Shown here piece by piece: positions 9,230 through 17,023 of a stretch of 64,000 nt of DNA. Within the stretch, counting starts at the first letter, position 1. Every line of letters starts with the position of its first letter. The notes beneath the pieces were generated by a model that was given only the letters and a program-made list of their open reading frames with translations, ran no database searches and was not told where the DNA came from. Source of the stretch: Aliiglaciecola sp041538045 (GTDB taxonomy: Bacteria > Pseudomonadota > Gammaproteobacteria > Enterobacterales > Alteromonadaceae); assembly GCF_041538045.1 (NCBI RefSeq), contig NZ_JBGOSE010000015.1, forward strand, positions 20,383-84,382, given 5' to 3'. The position numbers and the translations under genes were made by a program.

Positions 9230-9453
9230 AAATTGCCTTTCCTGAATAATAAATTTCCCGTAATTATCAATTAATTCACGGGCATTTACCAGAATAGTCA
9301 ACGCATTTTCAGTGTTGAGGTGACTCATTCTCAATTAAAATCACCCTAAAGAATTGTCCATAGTTAATGCGGTTAGTGTAATAAAGTGCGAAGAAAGCAA
9401 GGGTCATGGGAGCTGCAACCTGCAGCTATTAAGCTCTCACCTTTCCGTTGACG

Positions 9454-9783
9454 CTAATACTGAGTTTGACGCTTATCTTTTACTAACCAGAAAATGAAGG
9501 CAATCACTAACAACATTGGCCAAAACATGGTTACACCTGCAAATAACATAGCAACAAACGCTACAAACAGAGCTAAAGCCAAGGCACCAAATACGCTGAT
9601 AGCGACGACAACTCCAACAATTGCCATGACCGCCCCGATTACAGTAACGCCCACTACCGATTCCATTGGACCAAATATATGTTCATCGAAATGAATTGAG
9701 AAATTAAACCACTCATTAGCAACGATCCCACAACTATAGGTAATCAGTATCGCAATCAGAACAGCTAAAATAAAATTCTTCAT
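9454..9783 (-). CDS. Small multi-pass membrane protein of the psp operon
   Basis: A 109-residue, very hydrophobic protein. It has an N-terminal membrane segment or signal, then a long Val/Ala/Gly-rich stretch (residues 45-100) that can form two to three membrane helices, and a basic end KDKRQTQY. The ATG at 9783 is used because AAGGA is 8 bp before it, while the ATG at 9792 directly abuts that site. It follows pspC by 53 bp on the same strand, and no pspB is present, so it may substitute as a membrane component of the phage-shock response. That role is inference. Confidence 0.7.
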   Translation of the reverse strand: MKNFILAVLIAILITYSCGIVANEWFNFSIHFDEHIFGPMESVVGVTVIGAVMAIVGVVVAISVFGALALALFVAFVAMLFAGVTMFWPMLLVIAFIFWLVKDKRQTQY

Positions 9784-9836
9784 GATGTACATCCTTTATA
9801 ATAGATTCTTGTCAGTTCACTCTTTGCAATAAAGAA

Positions 9837-10037
9837 TTACCTAGTTGGAATTAATAATACAGCTAACAAATAAGCCACACCAACCACCATTGGCATAAAA
9901 ATAAAGGCGGCAATAGCGGCTATTCTTACCATCCAAGCTTCAACATTGAAGTGCCTTGCTATACCTGCACATACACCACTAATTTTGCCTCGCACAGTGT
10001 CACGATATAATTGATTTGTATTTAAATAGTCTTTCAT
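9837..10037 (-). CDS. pspC: PspC-domain membrane protein
   Basis: A 66-residue protein. The N-terminal half carries the PspC signature RGKISGVCAGIARHFNVEAW, followed by one or two membrane helices (VRIAAIAAFIFMPMVVGVAYLLAVLLIP). It is shorter than E. coli PspC (119) and lacks the cytoplasmic C-terminal part. AGGAG lies 7 bp before the ATG. It lies downstream of pspA, from which it is separated by an unusually perfect hairpin. The family senses membrane stress and helps to release PspA. Confidence 0.9.
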   Translation of the reverse strand: MKDYLNTNQLYRDTVRGKISGVCAGIARHFNVEAWMVRIAAIAAFIFMPMVVGVAYLLAVLLIPTR

Positions 10038-10063
10038 TTGGATACTCCTACTAAAACTTATTT

Positions 10064-10097
10064 TAGCTGTAGACTTGAAGTTTCAAGTCTACAGCTA
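10064..10097 (-). repeat. Perfect 16-bp inverted repeat between pspA and pspC
   Basis: TAGCTGTAGACTTGAA and its exact complement are separated by two bases. The transcript would form a long hairpin just after the pspA stop and before the pspC ribosome site. In the direction of transcription no U-run follows, so it is not a standard terminator. A stability or processing element that sets pspA mRNA above pspC is plausible. Confidence 0.7.
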
Positions 10098-10119
10098 GGG
10101 CTTGTTCTGGCTTCTTTTT

Positions 10120-10779
10120 TTAAGCAACTTTCTTGCGCAGAGCTGCTAACTCTTTCTCGATATTTTCATCTTGTTCAAGTTGCTCAATTTGCGCACTTAA
10201 TGAATTGCTTTGTGAAACTAAATCATAAGCTTCAACTTGAGACTCTAGGTCGTCGATACGATTTTCGTAGTGTTCAAATCGAGCTATCGCATCATCAATT
10301 TTTTCAACATTTTGCGACGTTTTCGCTTTCAAACGCACTGACACTGATTGTTGTCTTATGTCTAATGCTTTTTGACGACTTCTAGCTTCTTTTAATTTTT
10401 CCTGCAAACGAGATGTATCTTCTTGCAACTTAGCAATGGCCTCATCTACAACGTCCATTTCCTTAGTTAAGGATTTTAACGATTCTTGCGCTTTGTTTTT
10501 TTCTACTAACGCTGCTCTAGCAAGATCTTCACGTTCTTTTTTCATGGCTACAGTAGCTTTATTTTGCCAGTCTTTAACTTGCGCTTGGAGCTTTTCTTGT
10601 TTGCGCCCTAAGTGCTTTTTGTCAGCCAAGCTTCTTGCTGCCACAGAGCGAATTTCAACTAAAGTTTCTTCCATCTCTTGAACGATTAAACGTATTACCT
10701 TTTGCGGGTCTTCCGCCTTGTCTAAGATGGCATTAAGATTTGCTTGTACTATGTCTGACATTCTTGTGAACATACCCAT
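10120..10779 (-). CDS. pspA: Phage shock protein A
   Basis: A 219-residue, nearly all-helical coiled-coil protein of the PspA/IM30/ESCRT-III family, starting MGMFTRMSDIVQANLNAILD with the amphipathic N-terminal helix, then the RSVAARSLADKK segment. It binds stressed inner membrane, and in enterobacteria it also inhibits the activator PspF. GGAGG lies 8 bp before the ATG. A sigma-54 type promoter lies about 90 bp upstream. It is the first gene of a three-gene operon with pspC and a small membrane protein. No pspF or pspB is seen in the window. Confidence 0.95.
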   Translation of the reverse strand: MGMFTRMSDIVQANLNAILDKAEDPQKVIRLIVQEMEETLVEIRSVAARSLADKKHLGRKQEKLQAQVKDWQNKATVAMKKEREDLARAALVEKNKAQESLKSLTKEMDVVDEAIAKLQEDTSRLQEKLKEARSRQKALDIRQQSVSVRLKAKTSQNVEKIDDAIARFEHYENRIDDLESQVEAYDLVSQSNSLSAQIEQLEQDENIEKELAALRKKVA

Positions 10780-10870
10780 TTTTCGATCCTCCGAGATTTA
10801 TATGAGTGTTGTAATATGAACTAGATTTTAAGGTTCTAAATTCAATTATCTTTACCAGTACTCCTGTTAT

Positions 10871-10886
10871 TACAATCTACGTGCCA
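10871..10886 (-). promoter_or_regulatory. Sigma-54 promoter of the psp operon
   Basis: On the minus strand the sequence reads TGGCAC-GTAGA-TTGTA. This matches the -24/-12 consensus TGGCAC-N5-TTGCW with a perfect -24 box and one change in the -12 box. Spacing predicts a start near 10860, about 80 bp before pspA. psp operons in other gammaproteobacteria are sigma-54/PspF dependent, so the context agrees. Confidence 0.75.
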
Positions 10887-11291
10887 AACTTTCAAATTAA
10901 TGTAAACCCATGTATTTAATGAATATTTTAAAAATCTAATATTGATAGCGAATAATCTGAAATCATTTCAATTTAGAAATTTAGTCAAATTAACCAAATA
11001 ATTGGTCAAATTATTAAAATGAGAAAAGTACAGAATTGAGTGCTTGATAATGCAATTTCTAAGATTGGAGACCAGGTCGACATAAGACTCATTAGTTACT
11101 TTTACTTTCCATATCTAAATTGCTGTAGAAACTTAACCATTGAAGCTAAAGGAGTATCAACGAAGTGGGCAGTAAAAAAACGCACAGCTAGTGGGGAATT
11201 TAACGAATGGTTAAAAACAGGGTTTCCCACTAGGGCATTGAACAATAGAGAGTGTATAACAAATAAAAAACAGTCCTCAAAAGGAAATGAG
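10887..11291. other. Gene-free stretch upstream of psp promoter
   Basis: About 400 AT-rich bases between the sigma-54 promoter and the end of the MarR gene. The part next to the promoter has small dyads (TGAAATCATTTCA near 10960, ACCAA...TTGGT near 11000) that would suit activator binding sites. An open frame at 11040-11315 is not credible as a gene. Nothing else is seen. Confidence 0.5.
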
Positions 11292-11711
11292 TTAAAGCTT
11301 TTTAAGTACGTCTAAAACAGACTCCATTTGATATTGTCGTAAGTCAGATAAAAGATGTTCAGAAAAGTGTTTAAACGTAACCGATGCATCTGCATACAGA
11401 GATACTCCAGTTTCTGATAACTGCACTAAACTTACCCGGGCATCTCTTGGATTGATTTGTTTTTCGATTAGGTGAATCTTTTCCAGAGGATTTAGCATAC
11501 GAGTCACACCTGAAGCTGTCATGCCCAGTGATTCAGCCAACGCTATACGACTCATGGTATGAGAGGGTTGTTCTGCAAGGAAGTGTAAAGCCATGTATTC
11601 ACTAAAACTAATTCCATGTACACCCAAACTTCGATCAAGTTTTTTATTCAGTTTGATTGATGCCAAGTTTAAATTAGTCAGTAGTAACATAGCGTCAGTA
11701 AGTTGTTTCAT
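11292..11711 (-). CDS. MarR family transcriptional regulator
   Basis: A 139-residue protein with a winged helix-turn-helix. The recognition region AESLGMTASGVTRMLNPLEK (residues 63-82) is followed by the wing IEKQINPRDARVSLVQLSETG, a typical MarR wing with the DxR motif. N- and C-terminal helices would form the dimer interface. The ligand and targets cannot be read from sequence. A 10-bp palindrome lies 15 bp upstream of its start and may be an autoregulatory operator. It is not in an obvious operon. Confidence 0.88.
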   Translation of the reverse strand: MKQLTDAMLLLTNLNLASIKLNKKLDRSLGVHGISFSEYMALHFLAEQPSHTMSRIALAESLGMTASGVTRMLNPLEKIHLIEKQINPRDARVSLVQLSETGVSLYADASVTFKHFSEHLLSDLRQYQMESVLDVLKKL

Positions 11712-11726
11712 TTAAAGCCTCAATAT

Positions 11727-11736
11727 TAGTTAACTA
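11727..11736. promoter_or_regulatory. Possible MarR operator
   Basis: Perfect palindrome TAGTTAACTA, 15 bp before the MarR start and overlapping a TTGACT -35-like box on the minus strand. MarR proteins commonly bind such short AT-rich dyads at their own promoter. The assignment is by position and symmetry only. Confidence 0.35.
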
Positions 11737-11942
11737 GTCAAGTATATATCAAATATCAGAAAAGTAAAATGAGTCTAAGGTAAATTTTAGTAGGCTAGTG
11801 AAAACATCAATACTGAATGAGGGATCTTTTCTTATAAACGAGCTGGAAAAGGTTTACATGTTATATGGTGACTGCGGGAACCCGTTGAGAAACAGTGGAT
11901 TGATTGGGTTTCGAAAAGTAAGGTGAAAGAGAATGACGGTCT

Positions 11943-12104
11943 CTACTGCGTATTGCGACCGTCATGATATTGGAGGTTAGAACCGTTAACCGGTACTGCA
12001 TGGCTGTTTTTCTTACTCTCGACCAGACTAAATACAAGTGCTGCTGCGAGGTACGCCATAACCGGTGCTAGTAATAAAGTAAGTAGATGTATGTGATTAA
12101 ACAT
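11943..12104 (-). CDS. 53-residue small membrane protein
   Basis: A small reading frame starting MFNHIHLLTLLLAPVMAYLA, with one membrane helix (residues 6-28) followed by a polar tail ending in NGSNLQYHDGRNTQ. An excellent ribosome site (AAGGAGG, 6 bp spacing) precedes the ATG. It begins 14 bp after the stop of the secreted 95-residue protein on the same strand, so the two are probably co-transcribed. Family unknown. The strong ribosome site and sensible membrane topology support it as a real gene. Confidence 0.65.
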   Translation of the reverse strand: MFNHIHLLTLLLAPVMAYLAAALVFSLVESKKNSHAVPVNGSNLQYHDGRNTQ

Positions 12105-12118
12105 CGCTAGCCTCCTTA

Positions 12119-12406
12119 CTATTCAGCTTTGTCGCTTTCTTCTTTTTTCTCTTCAGTATTGCTGTTCAAGTCAGTAATAGTGACGTTAGTAACATAATCT
12201 TGTGAATCGGATTCAAATCCAATTGAATTGTTTACTGTCAAAATTGCTTCTTCAACACCGTACGATAATTCTTCTTTGGTAACTTCAACGGCTTGGGAAA
12301 CAAGTGAACCAACAAGTTGCTCTAAAGAGACATCTGCGGCTTGTGCAGATGATGCTACGAATAAACCTGAGATAAGTACAGTTGCAGTTGTGATTTTCTT
12401 AAACAT
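12119..12406 (-). CDS. Small secreted acidic protein of unknown function
   Basis: A 95-residue protein with a clear signal peptide (MFKKITTATVLISGLFVASSAQA, cleavage after AQA). The acidic mature part is about 72 residues: a helix-like SLEQLVGSLVSQAVEVTKEELSYGVEEAI, a short beta-like VTNVTITDL, and a charged tail EEKKEESDKAE. It contains no Cys. It pairs with the downstream 53-residue membrane protein. No family is recognised. A periplasmic or extracellular location is inferred. Confidence 0.7.
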   Translation of the reverse strand: MFKKITTATVLISGLFVASSAQAADVSLEQLVGSLVSQAVEVTKEELSYGVEEAILTVNNSIGFESDSQDYVTNVTITDLNSNTEEKKEESDKAE

Positions 12407-12629
12407 AATAATTTCCTTAGTAGTTGTGCTGTGTTTGTAACTGATTATTCAGTTACTAGTTAAGTCGCAATATTTATTGCGATAGTTGTGCCAACTACTA
12501 AAAAAATATTCATCTAATTGATTTATATGCACTTTTTAAAAATCAGAAGAATTAAATTAAAAACTAATGGGAATTTTTGTGAAGTGAAAAATTACATTTT
12601 AGTGTTTTTGACCAAGTAAGTTAGTTATT

Positions 12630-13661
12630 TTAACCAACTTGATCAGGTGCATGGGTATTCCGGAATTGTTCTGCTTGGTATTGAGCTTCATTAAGGGTAT
12701 CTAAGGCATCATTTAATAACTCAATGCCAGTACCTTTTTGGGTACCATTTTGGCTCAAGTACCTGCGCCAAATGCGCGCGCCAGGTTGCCCTTGAAATAA
12801 CCCAAGCATATGCCTAGCAATATGCCAAATTCGGGTATGAGGTAGTTCCAATTGAACTTTGGCATATTCAACCATGTTTGCCACTATATCGTGGCGAGTC
12901 GGAATCTTGTGGTTATCGTCGTAAAAACGTTTATCAACTTCAGCCAAAATATAAGGATTGCTATAGGCCTCTCGACCGATCATCGCTCCGTCTATATATT
13001 TTAGGTGTAAAGCCACATCATCCAAAGTTTTAACACCACCGTTGATACTAATGTGTAGATCTGGAAATTGTTCTTTTAGATGGTAAACACGCTCATACAT
13101 CAATGGCGGGATATCGCGATTCTCTTTTGGACTTAACCCTTTTAACCAGGCTTTGCGGGCATGCACAATGAAAGTATCGCACCCTGAGTCTGCGACTTGA
13201 CTGATGAACCGCGTTAAGTCCTCGTACTCATCCATTTCATCAATACCAATGCGTGATTTAACCGTCACGGGAATATCCACTTCAGCTCGCATACTCTTAA
13301 TACAGGCTGCAACGGTTTCTGGTTCGGCCATCAAGCATGCGCCAAAACGACCATTTTGCACACGGTCAGAAGGACAACCAACATTAATGTTCACCTCATC
13401 ATAACCACGCTCTTGGGCTAACAACGCACAACGGGCCATATCTGCGGGGTCAGAACCACCTAATTGCAAGGCGACGGGATGCTCTTCATCATTAAATGCT
13501 AAATAATCACCTTTACCGAAAATTATCGCGCCCGTTGTGACCATCTCGGTATATAACAAAGAGTGTTGTGATATCTGGCGCAAAAAATAACGACAGTGTT
13601 TATCCGTCCAATCTAACATTGGTGCAATTGAGATGGTGCGGTTGATGGTTGAAGTATTCAA
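12630..13661 (-). CDS. dusA: tRNA-dihydrouridine(20/20a) synthase
   Basis: A 343-residue FMN enzyme that reduces U20/U20a in the tRNA D-loop. It begins with the FMN-binding SIAPMLDWTDKHCR. The active-site motif VGCPSDRVQNGRFGACLM (residues 94-111) has the catalytic Cys in the DusA-specific form. The phosphate-binding SINGG and GAMIGREAYSNP segments follow, and then the C-terminal helical domain (HMLGLFQGQPGARIWRRYLS) typical of DusA. Monocistronic. Length compares with 330-345 for the family. Confidence 0.95.
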   Translation of the reverse strand: MNTSTINRTISIAPMLDWTDKHCRYFLRQISQHSLLYTEMVTTGAIIFGKGDYLAFNDEEHPVALQLGGSDPADMARCALLAQERGYDEVNINVGCPSDRVQNGRFGACLMAEPETVAACIKSMRAEVDIPVTVKSRIGIDEMDEYEDLTRFISQVADSGCDTFIVHARKAWLKGLSPKENRDIPPLMYERVYHLKEQFPDLHISINGGVKTLDDVALHLKYIDGAMIGREAYSNPYILAEVDKRFYDDNHKIPTRHDIVANMVEYAKVQLELPHTRIWHIARHMLGLFQGQPGARIWRRYLSQNGTQKGTGIELLNDALDTLNEAQYQAEQFRNTHAPDQVG

Positions 13662-13993
13662 AAGAGTCTGGTTGCCTAAAGTATGCAGGTCATAAACCTA
13701 TGATTAAAATGTAAGAATAATTTAGCATGACAAGTTTTGACAATTTCTTAACATTTACGACAACTGGTCGATTTAATGGGTTAAAAAGTTTGTACTCTGT
13801 CACTGTATCGGAGTATTTTAACACATAACAAGTTAGGAGAAAGTAATTGCATCGTCTTTGCATTGATTCTAACTGGTCTACAACTCGAGGTTCGTAGGTA
13901 TTTAATTGGGTTCAAAACCTTTTTATACAACAAACCGTCAAGTTTACTAACGTAGTTCATAAACAAGTTTACTTATTTAAGAGTAGGAATTTG
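13662..13993. other. Intergenic region dusA / secreted protein
   Basis: About 330 bases between divergent genes. A TTGACA box occurs near 13736, and a GGAGAAAG sequence near 13837 is followed by a 16-codon frame from a TTG start, too little to call a leader peptide. No hairpin terminator or repeat is seen. Confidence 0.4.
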
Positions 13994-14287
13994 ATGAAAG
14001 TCCTTTGGTTCAATATATTGTTAATGTCATGGGTAGCTAGTTTTAGCTTCTCGTCATTAGCAAATGAGAACCAACAAGGGGCAGTAGATCAAAGTACTTC
14101 CGTAGTCGAGCAGGCTGAAATATTTAACCTTGATCCCTTCGATTTCGATTTAGATGCGATATTAAACTCTGTTTTCGCATCCGCTAACCCCATCAACTAC
14201 CTTGCCATTATTTTTCAGCAGAATGAAGCCTTTATGGTTTCTAAAAACGCTGTTCTTATTCGTGGACCTCCCTCTTTAACCAACTGA
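13994..14287 (+). CDS. Small secreted protein of unknown function
   Basis: A 97-residue protein with a signal peptide (MKVLWFNILLMSWVASFSFSSLA), an acidic linker, and then DPFDFDLDAILNSVFASANPINYLAIIFQQNEAF. AGGA lies 5 bp before the ATG at 13994; the upstream TTG is not used. No family is recognised. It is followed by a 41-codon frame and a CBS-domain protein on the same strand, and a common transcript is possible. Confidence 0.6.
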   Translation: MKVLWFNILLMSWVASFSFSSLANENQQGAVDQSTSVVEQAEIFNLDPFDFDLDAILNSVFASANPINYLAIIFQQNEAFMVSKNAVLIRGPPSLTN

Positions 14288-14331
14288 TATAAAAACAATC
14301 TTTCTAAAAATATAAATCAGAGGGTATTCCT

Positions 14332-14457
14332 ATGAATATAACTGACGTGCTAATTCGTTATCGTAGTGACTGTGCTTTTATTCAGTCTAAAACTAAAAGC
14401 AATTTACTAAAAACCGTTAAAAAGGAGCGTGCAAATGAAAAAGTTAGCGCTCTATAA
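14332..14457 (+). CDS. Possible 41-residue peptide overlapping the CBS gene start
   Basis: ATG at 14332 with AGAGGG at 6 bp spacing, open for 41 basic residues (MNITDVLIRYRSDCAFIQSK...), ending 23 bases inside the CBS-domain gene in another frame. The good ribosome site and the overlap suggest translational coupling or a leader peptide. No homologue is recognised, and it could be chance. Confidence 0.35.
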   Translation: MNITDVLIRYRSDCAFIQSKTKSNLLKTVKKERANEKVSAL

Positions 14458-14995
14458 CACTGAATCCGTAGACAAGCTTGCCTGGCCACCAGAGAACACA
14501 GGTATTACTATGCGCTCAAACGCATTATCCATTTTCACTGATTTCAAGGAGTTCACACCTTTAGTAATTGATGCGTCAGCCAAAGCAGTGGAGCTTGAAG
14601 GTTTGATGAAAAAGTCTCATGTTAGAATGGAGCTAGTGCTCGATAACGAGCAAAATTTCATTGGCATTGTGGCCTTAAGTGACTTAAACGAACAAAAGAT
14701 TCTCGCCAAGGTAACAAAAGATCAACCTCGAGAAGAGATAACCGTCACTGATTTTATGCGCCCAAGAAACATGCTTAAGGCCTTTGCATACGAAGATTTA
14801 AGTGCCGCCAGTGTTGGTGATGTGGTGGAAACCCTTAAGGATAATCATCAACAACATTGTTTAGTCATTGATAAAAGTAACCACGAAATCCGGGGGCTGA
14901 TATCTGCAAGTGATGTGGCAAGAGTATTAAAATTGCCAGTGGATATTCAATTACAGCCGTCTTTTGTTGACTTGTTCAACGTCGCAGCTGCGTAA
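14435..14995 (+). CDS. CBS-domain protein
   Basis: A 186-residue soluble protein. AAGGAG precedes the ATG at 14435; an in-frame GTG two codons earlier is disregarded. Residues 45-85 and 105-170 form two CBS repeats, recognisable by the LVLDNEQNFIGIVALSDL and CLVIDKSNHEIRGLISASDVARVL strands. CBS pairs bind adenosine nucleotides and usually regulate a partner domain, but none is attached here. The partner is unknown. A hairpin terminator follows. Confidence 0.85.
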   Translation: MKKLALYNTESVDKLAWPPENTGITMRSNALSIFTDFKEFTPLVIDASAKAVELEGLMKKSHVRMELVLDNEQNFIGIVALSDLNEQKILAKVTKDQPREEITVTDFMRPRNMLKAFAYEDLSAASVGDVVETLKDNHQQHCLVIDKSNHEIRGLISASDVARVLKLPVDIQLQPSFVDLFNVAAA

Positions 14996-15001
14996 AAATT
15001 C

Positions 15002-15032
15002 GCGCCCTATCTAAACGATAGATAGGGTGCGC
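15002..15032. terminator. Terminator between convergent CBS and MDR genes
   Basis: Nine-bp stem CCCTATCTA/TAGATAGGG with a 5-nt loop and an outer GCGC pairing across a bulge. On the minus strand it is followed by AATTTTTACG, which supports termination of the MDR gene. Termination in the plus direction is weaker. Confidence 0.6.
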
Positions 15033-15051
15033 TATTAGACTTAATTTCAAC

Positions 15052-16173
15052 TTACCCTAAGCTTGGGTTTAGTAGGAATTTCTCGCCTGTCTTCTTGGCC
15101 ATGTATTTACCAATAACACTTGGTTGCAGAGCCTGTTCGAACGTCAGTTCATCGGTAAAATCTATGGCAAAAGTCGTATCGATTTCATTGGCAACCCGTT
15201 GATGCAATTGTTTGACTTTTTGTGGGCTTTGTTTGCCTAAGAATTGCATTAGCAACCAGCCTCCAATTCCCCACGTCATTCCATAAGCACGGTTTAACAC
15301 GGTTGGCGAGAAATCTAATCCACCATAAATGTACACTTGTTTGTTATCAGGTGAACCATAGGTATTAAACCCTTTGGCGTCTTTACTGCCAACTTTCTCC
15401 ATTGCTGCCAGAATATTACTAACTAAATCACCACCTCCAATGGCATCAAAGGCCAGCGTAGCACCCGTAGCTTTAATTGCTTCGTAAAGATCTTGTTTAA
15501 AGCTATCACTTGAAGAGTTGCAAATGTATTTAGCGCCCAACTTTTCTAAAAGCTCCACTTGTTCTTGTTTTCTGACAATGTTTACTAAGGGAACATCTTC
15601 GGCAATACATATCTTATTTAGCATAATTCCTAAGCTCGAAGCTGCTGCTGTATGCACCAAAGCAGTATGACCTTCAGCTCGCATGGTTTCCACCATTCCT
15701 AATGCGGTAAGAGGATTAACGAAAGAAGACGCAGCTTGTTTAGCTGTAGTATTTTCATTGTGAACAATACAAGCCTGCCAAGGCACAACACAATAGTGAG
15801 AATAGGCTGCACCGCTTAAAATTCCCACGGTTTTTCCTAGCATTGCCTTGGCCCCTTCACTTTCACCAGTAGCAACCACCTTACCAGCGCCCTCATTACC
15901 AATAGGCAAAACCTGATCAAGCCTAGATTGCACGCGGGCGAGCATAGATTGAGCTACGGGAGCGGTAAATTCCATTTTCTCTTTATTAAAAGAGCCTTCG
16001 GCTAAATTTGCAGGCCCGAACATTGGCCACATATCTGAGGGATTGATAGGCGCAGCTTGAACTTGAACTAAAACTTCATGAGGTTTTAATGAAGGAACAT
16101 CTCGCTCTTTTAAGGAAACCACTAATTGACCGTTGGAAGTAATTTCGGTAAATAATTGTTTGCTTACTTTCAT
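15052..16173 (-). CDS. MDR family zinc-binding-type dehydrogenase / quinone-oxidoreductase-like protein
   Basis: A 373-residue medium-chain dehydrogenase/reductase. The GroES-like N-terminal half contains VQVQAAPINPSDMW and GNEGAGKVVATGE. The Rossmann half has ALVHTAAASSLGIMLNKIC instead of a classical GxGxxG, and FDAIGGG further on. The Cys/His set of the catalytic and structural zinc sites is not evident, so a zinc-free quinone-reductase-like enzyme is likely. Substrate unknown. It is divergent from a PNPOx-like gene, with a perfect 16-bp palindrome between them. Confidence 0.8.
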   Translation of the reverse strand: MKVSKQLFTEITSNGQLVVSLKERDVPSLKPHEVLVQVQAAPINPSDMWPMFGPANLAEGSFNKEKMEFTAPVAQSMLARVQSRLDQVLPIGNEGAGKVVATGESEGAKAMLGKTVGILSGAAYSHYCVVPWQACIVHNENTTAKQAASSFVNPLTALGMVETMRAEGHTALVHTAAASSLGIMLNKICIAEDVPLVNIVRKQEQVELLEKLGAKYICNSSSDSFKQDLYEAIKATGATLAFDAIGGGDLVSNILAAMEKVGSKDAKGFNTYGSPDNKQVYIYGGLDFSPTVLNRAYGMTWGIGGWLLMQFLGKQSPQKVKQLHQRVANEIDTTFAIDFTDELTFEQALQPSVIGKYMAKKTGEKFLLNPSLG

Positions 16174-16269
16174 TTATTGACTCCGATATTGAAAAGACAA
16201 AATAAGTAAATCCAAGCTAACATTAAGTTTCGAGATATTCGAATGCTAAAATTTGTTTGACGTATATTA

Positions 16270-16285
16270 GTTACATTAATGTAAC
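16270..16285. promoter_or_regulatory. Perfect 16-bp palindrome between divergent genes
   Basis: GTTACATTAATGTAAC is a complete dyad about 100 bp upstream of the MDR gene and 130 bp upstream of the PNPOx-like gene. It overlaps -35-like TTGACG and -10-like TATATT sequences. It has the shape of an operator for a dimeric repressor, and the cognate regulator is unknown. Confidence 0.45.
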
Positions 16286-16411
16286 AAGTTTGCAAGACGA
16301 TAAAGAAGTATTGCTGCTATTGTCAAACCTAACAAATACCGTGTAACTCAAAAATTAAAGACCTTGTGCAATATTTTTACTAGCATGGGTTAGAAAAAGT
16401 TGAACGAACAA

Positions 16412-17005
16412 ATGAATAACAATAAAAGTGCCACTAGTTGGCTACAAACACTTCAGGGTTCATTAAATGAGAACCAAGCATTGCCAGAGGCAAAATATCT
16501 GCAACTAGCCACTATAAACAGTGAAAACCATCCTGAAGTAAGAACAGTGGTGTTTCGCGGCTTTGTGGACTCAAGCGCTTCGTTATTAATTCACACTGAT
16601 ATACGTAGCCAAAAAATTCAGCACATATCGACTCACAACCAAGCTCAAATATGTTGGTACTTTAGCCAATCCAGAGAGCAGTATCGTTTAACTGGCAAGG
16701 TTAAGGTCGTCACCGCTAACAGTGATCAACAGCAGTCACTTCGCTTACAACATTGGCAGAACCTTTCCGTCAGTGCAAAACACTCTTACTACTGGGATAC
16801 ACCTGGGGAAGTTTTAGGGCTTGATGACGAATTTCAGGTACGAATTGATGAAAACAAACACATCGAGCAAATAAGTGACAACTTTTGTTTATTGGTGTTT
16901 TCAGTTTTAGCGGTAGATCATTTGCAACTAAAAGCAACTCCCCATAAACGCAGTCGTTATGTATACAGTGACGATAGTTGGCAAACCATCAAGGTGAACC
17001 CATAA
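16412..17005 (+). CDS. Pyridoxamine 5'-phosphate oxidase family FMN-binding protein
   Basis: A 197-residue protein of the Alr4036/PF12766 type. It has the PNPOx split-barrel strands LATINSENHPEVRTVVFRGF, LLIHTDIRSQKIQHI and QICWYFSQSREQYRLTGKV and ends with the family's PHKRSRYVYSDD...W segment. FMN-dependent oxidoreductase activity is expected, but the substrate is unknown. The ATG at 16412 is used; an in-frame TTG at 16400 is an alternative, and neither has a strong ribosome site. Its stop lies 18 bp from the end of the convergent RNase J-like gene. Confidence 0.82.
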   Translation: MNNNKSATSWLQTLQGSLNENQALPEAKYLQLATINSENHPEVRTVVFRGFVDSSASLLIHTDIRSQKIQHISTHNQAQICWYFSQSREQYRLTGKVKVVTANSDQQQSLRLQHWQNLSVSAKHSYYWDTPGEVLGLDDEFQVRIDENKHIEQISDNFCLLVFSVLAVDHLQLKATPHKRSRYVYSDDSWQTIKVNP

Positions 17006-17023
17006 AGTATTCGTCAACTTTAG

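Noticed and set aside
9411..9427. AGCTGCA-ACC-TGCAGCT hairpin as a terminator of the small membrane gene
   Set aside because: No U-run in either direction and a loop of only three bases.
11040..11315. 91-codon plus-strand frame between psp and MarR genes
   Set aside because: GTG start without ribosome site, unusual composition, and it overlaps the 3' end of the MarR gene on the other strand.
13781..13966. 61-codon minus-strand frame
   Set aside because: No ribosome site, no recognisable domain, and it lies in the promoter region of a divergent gene pair.
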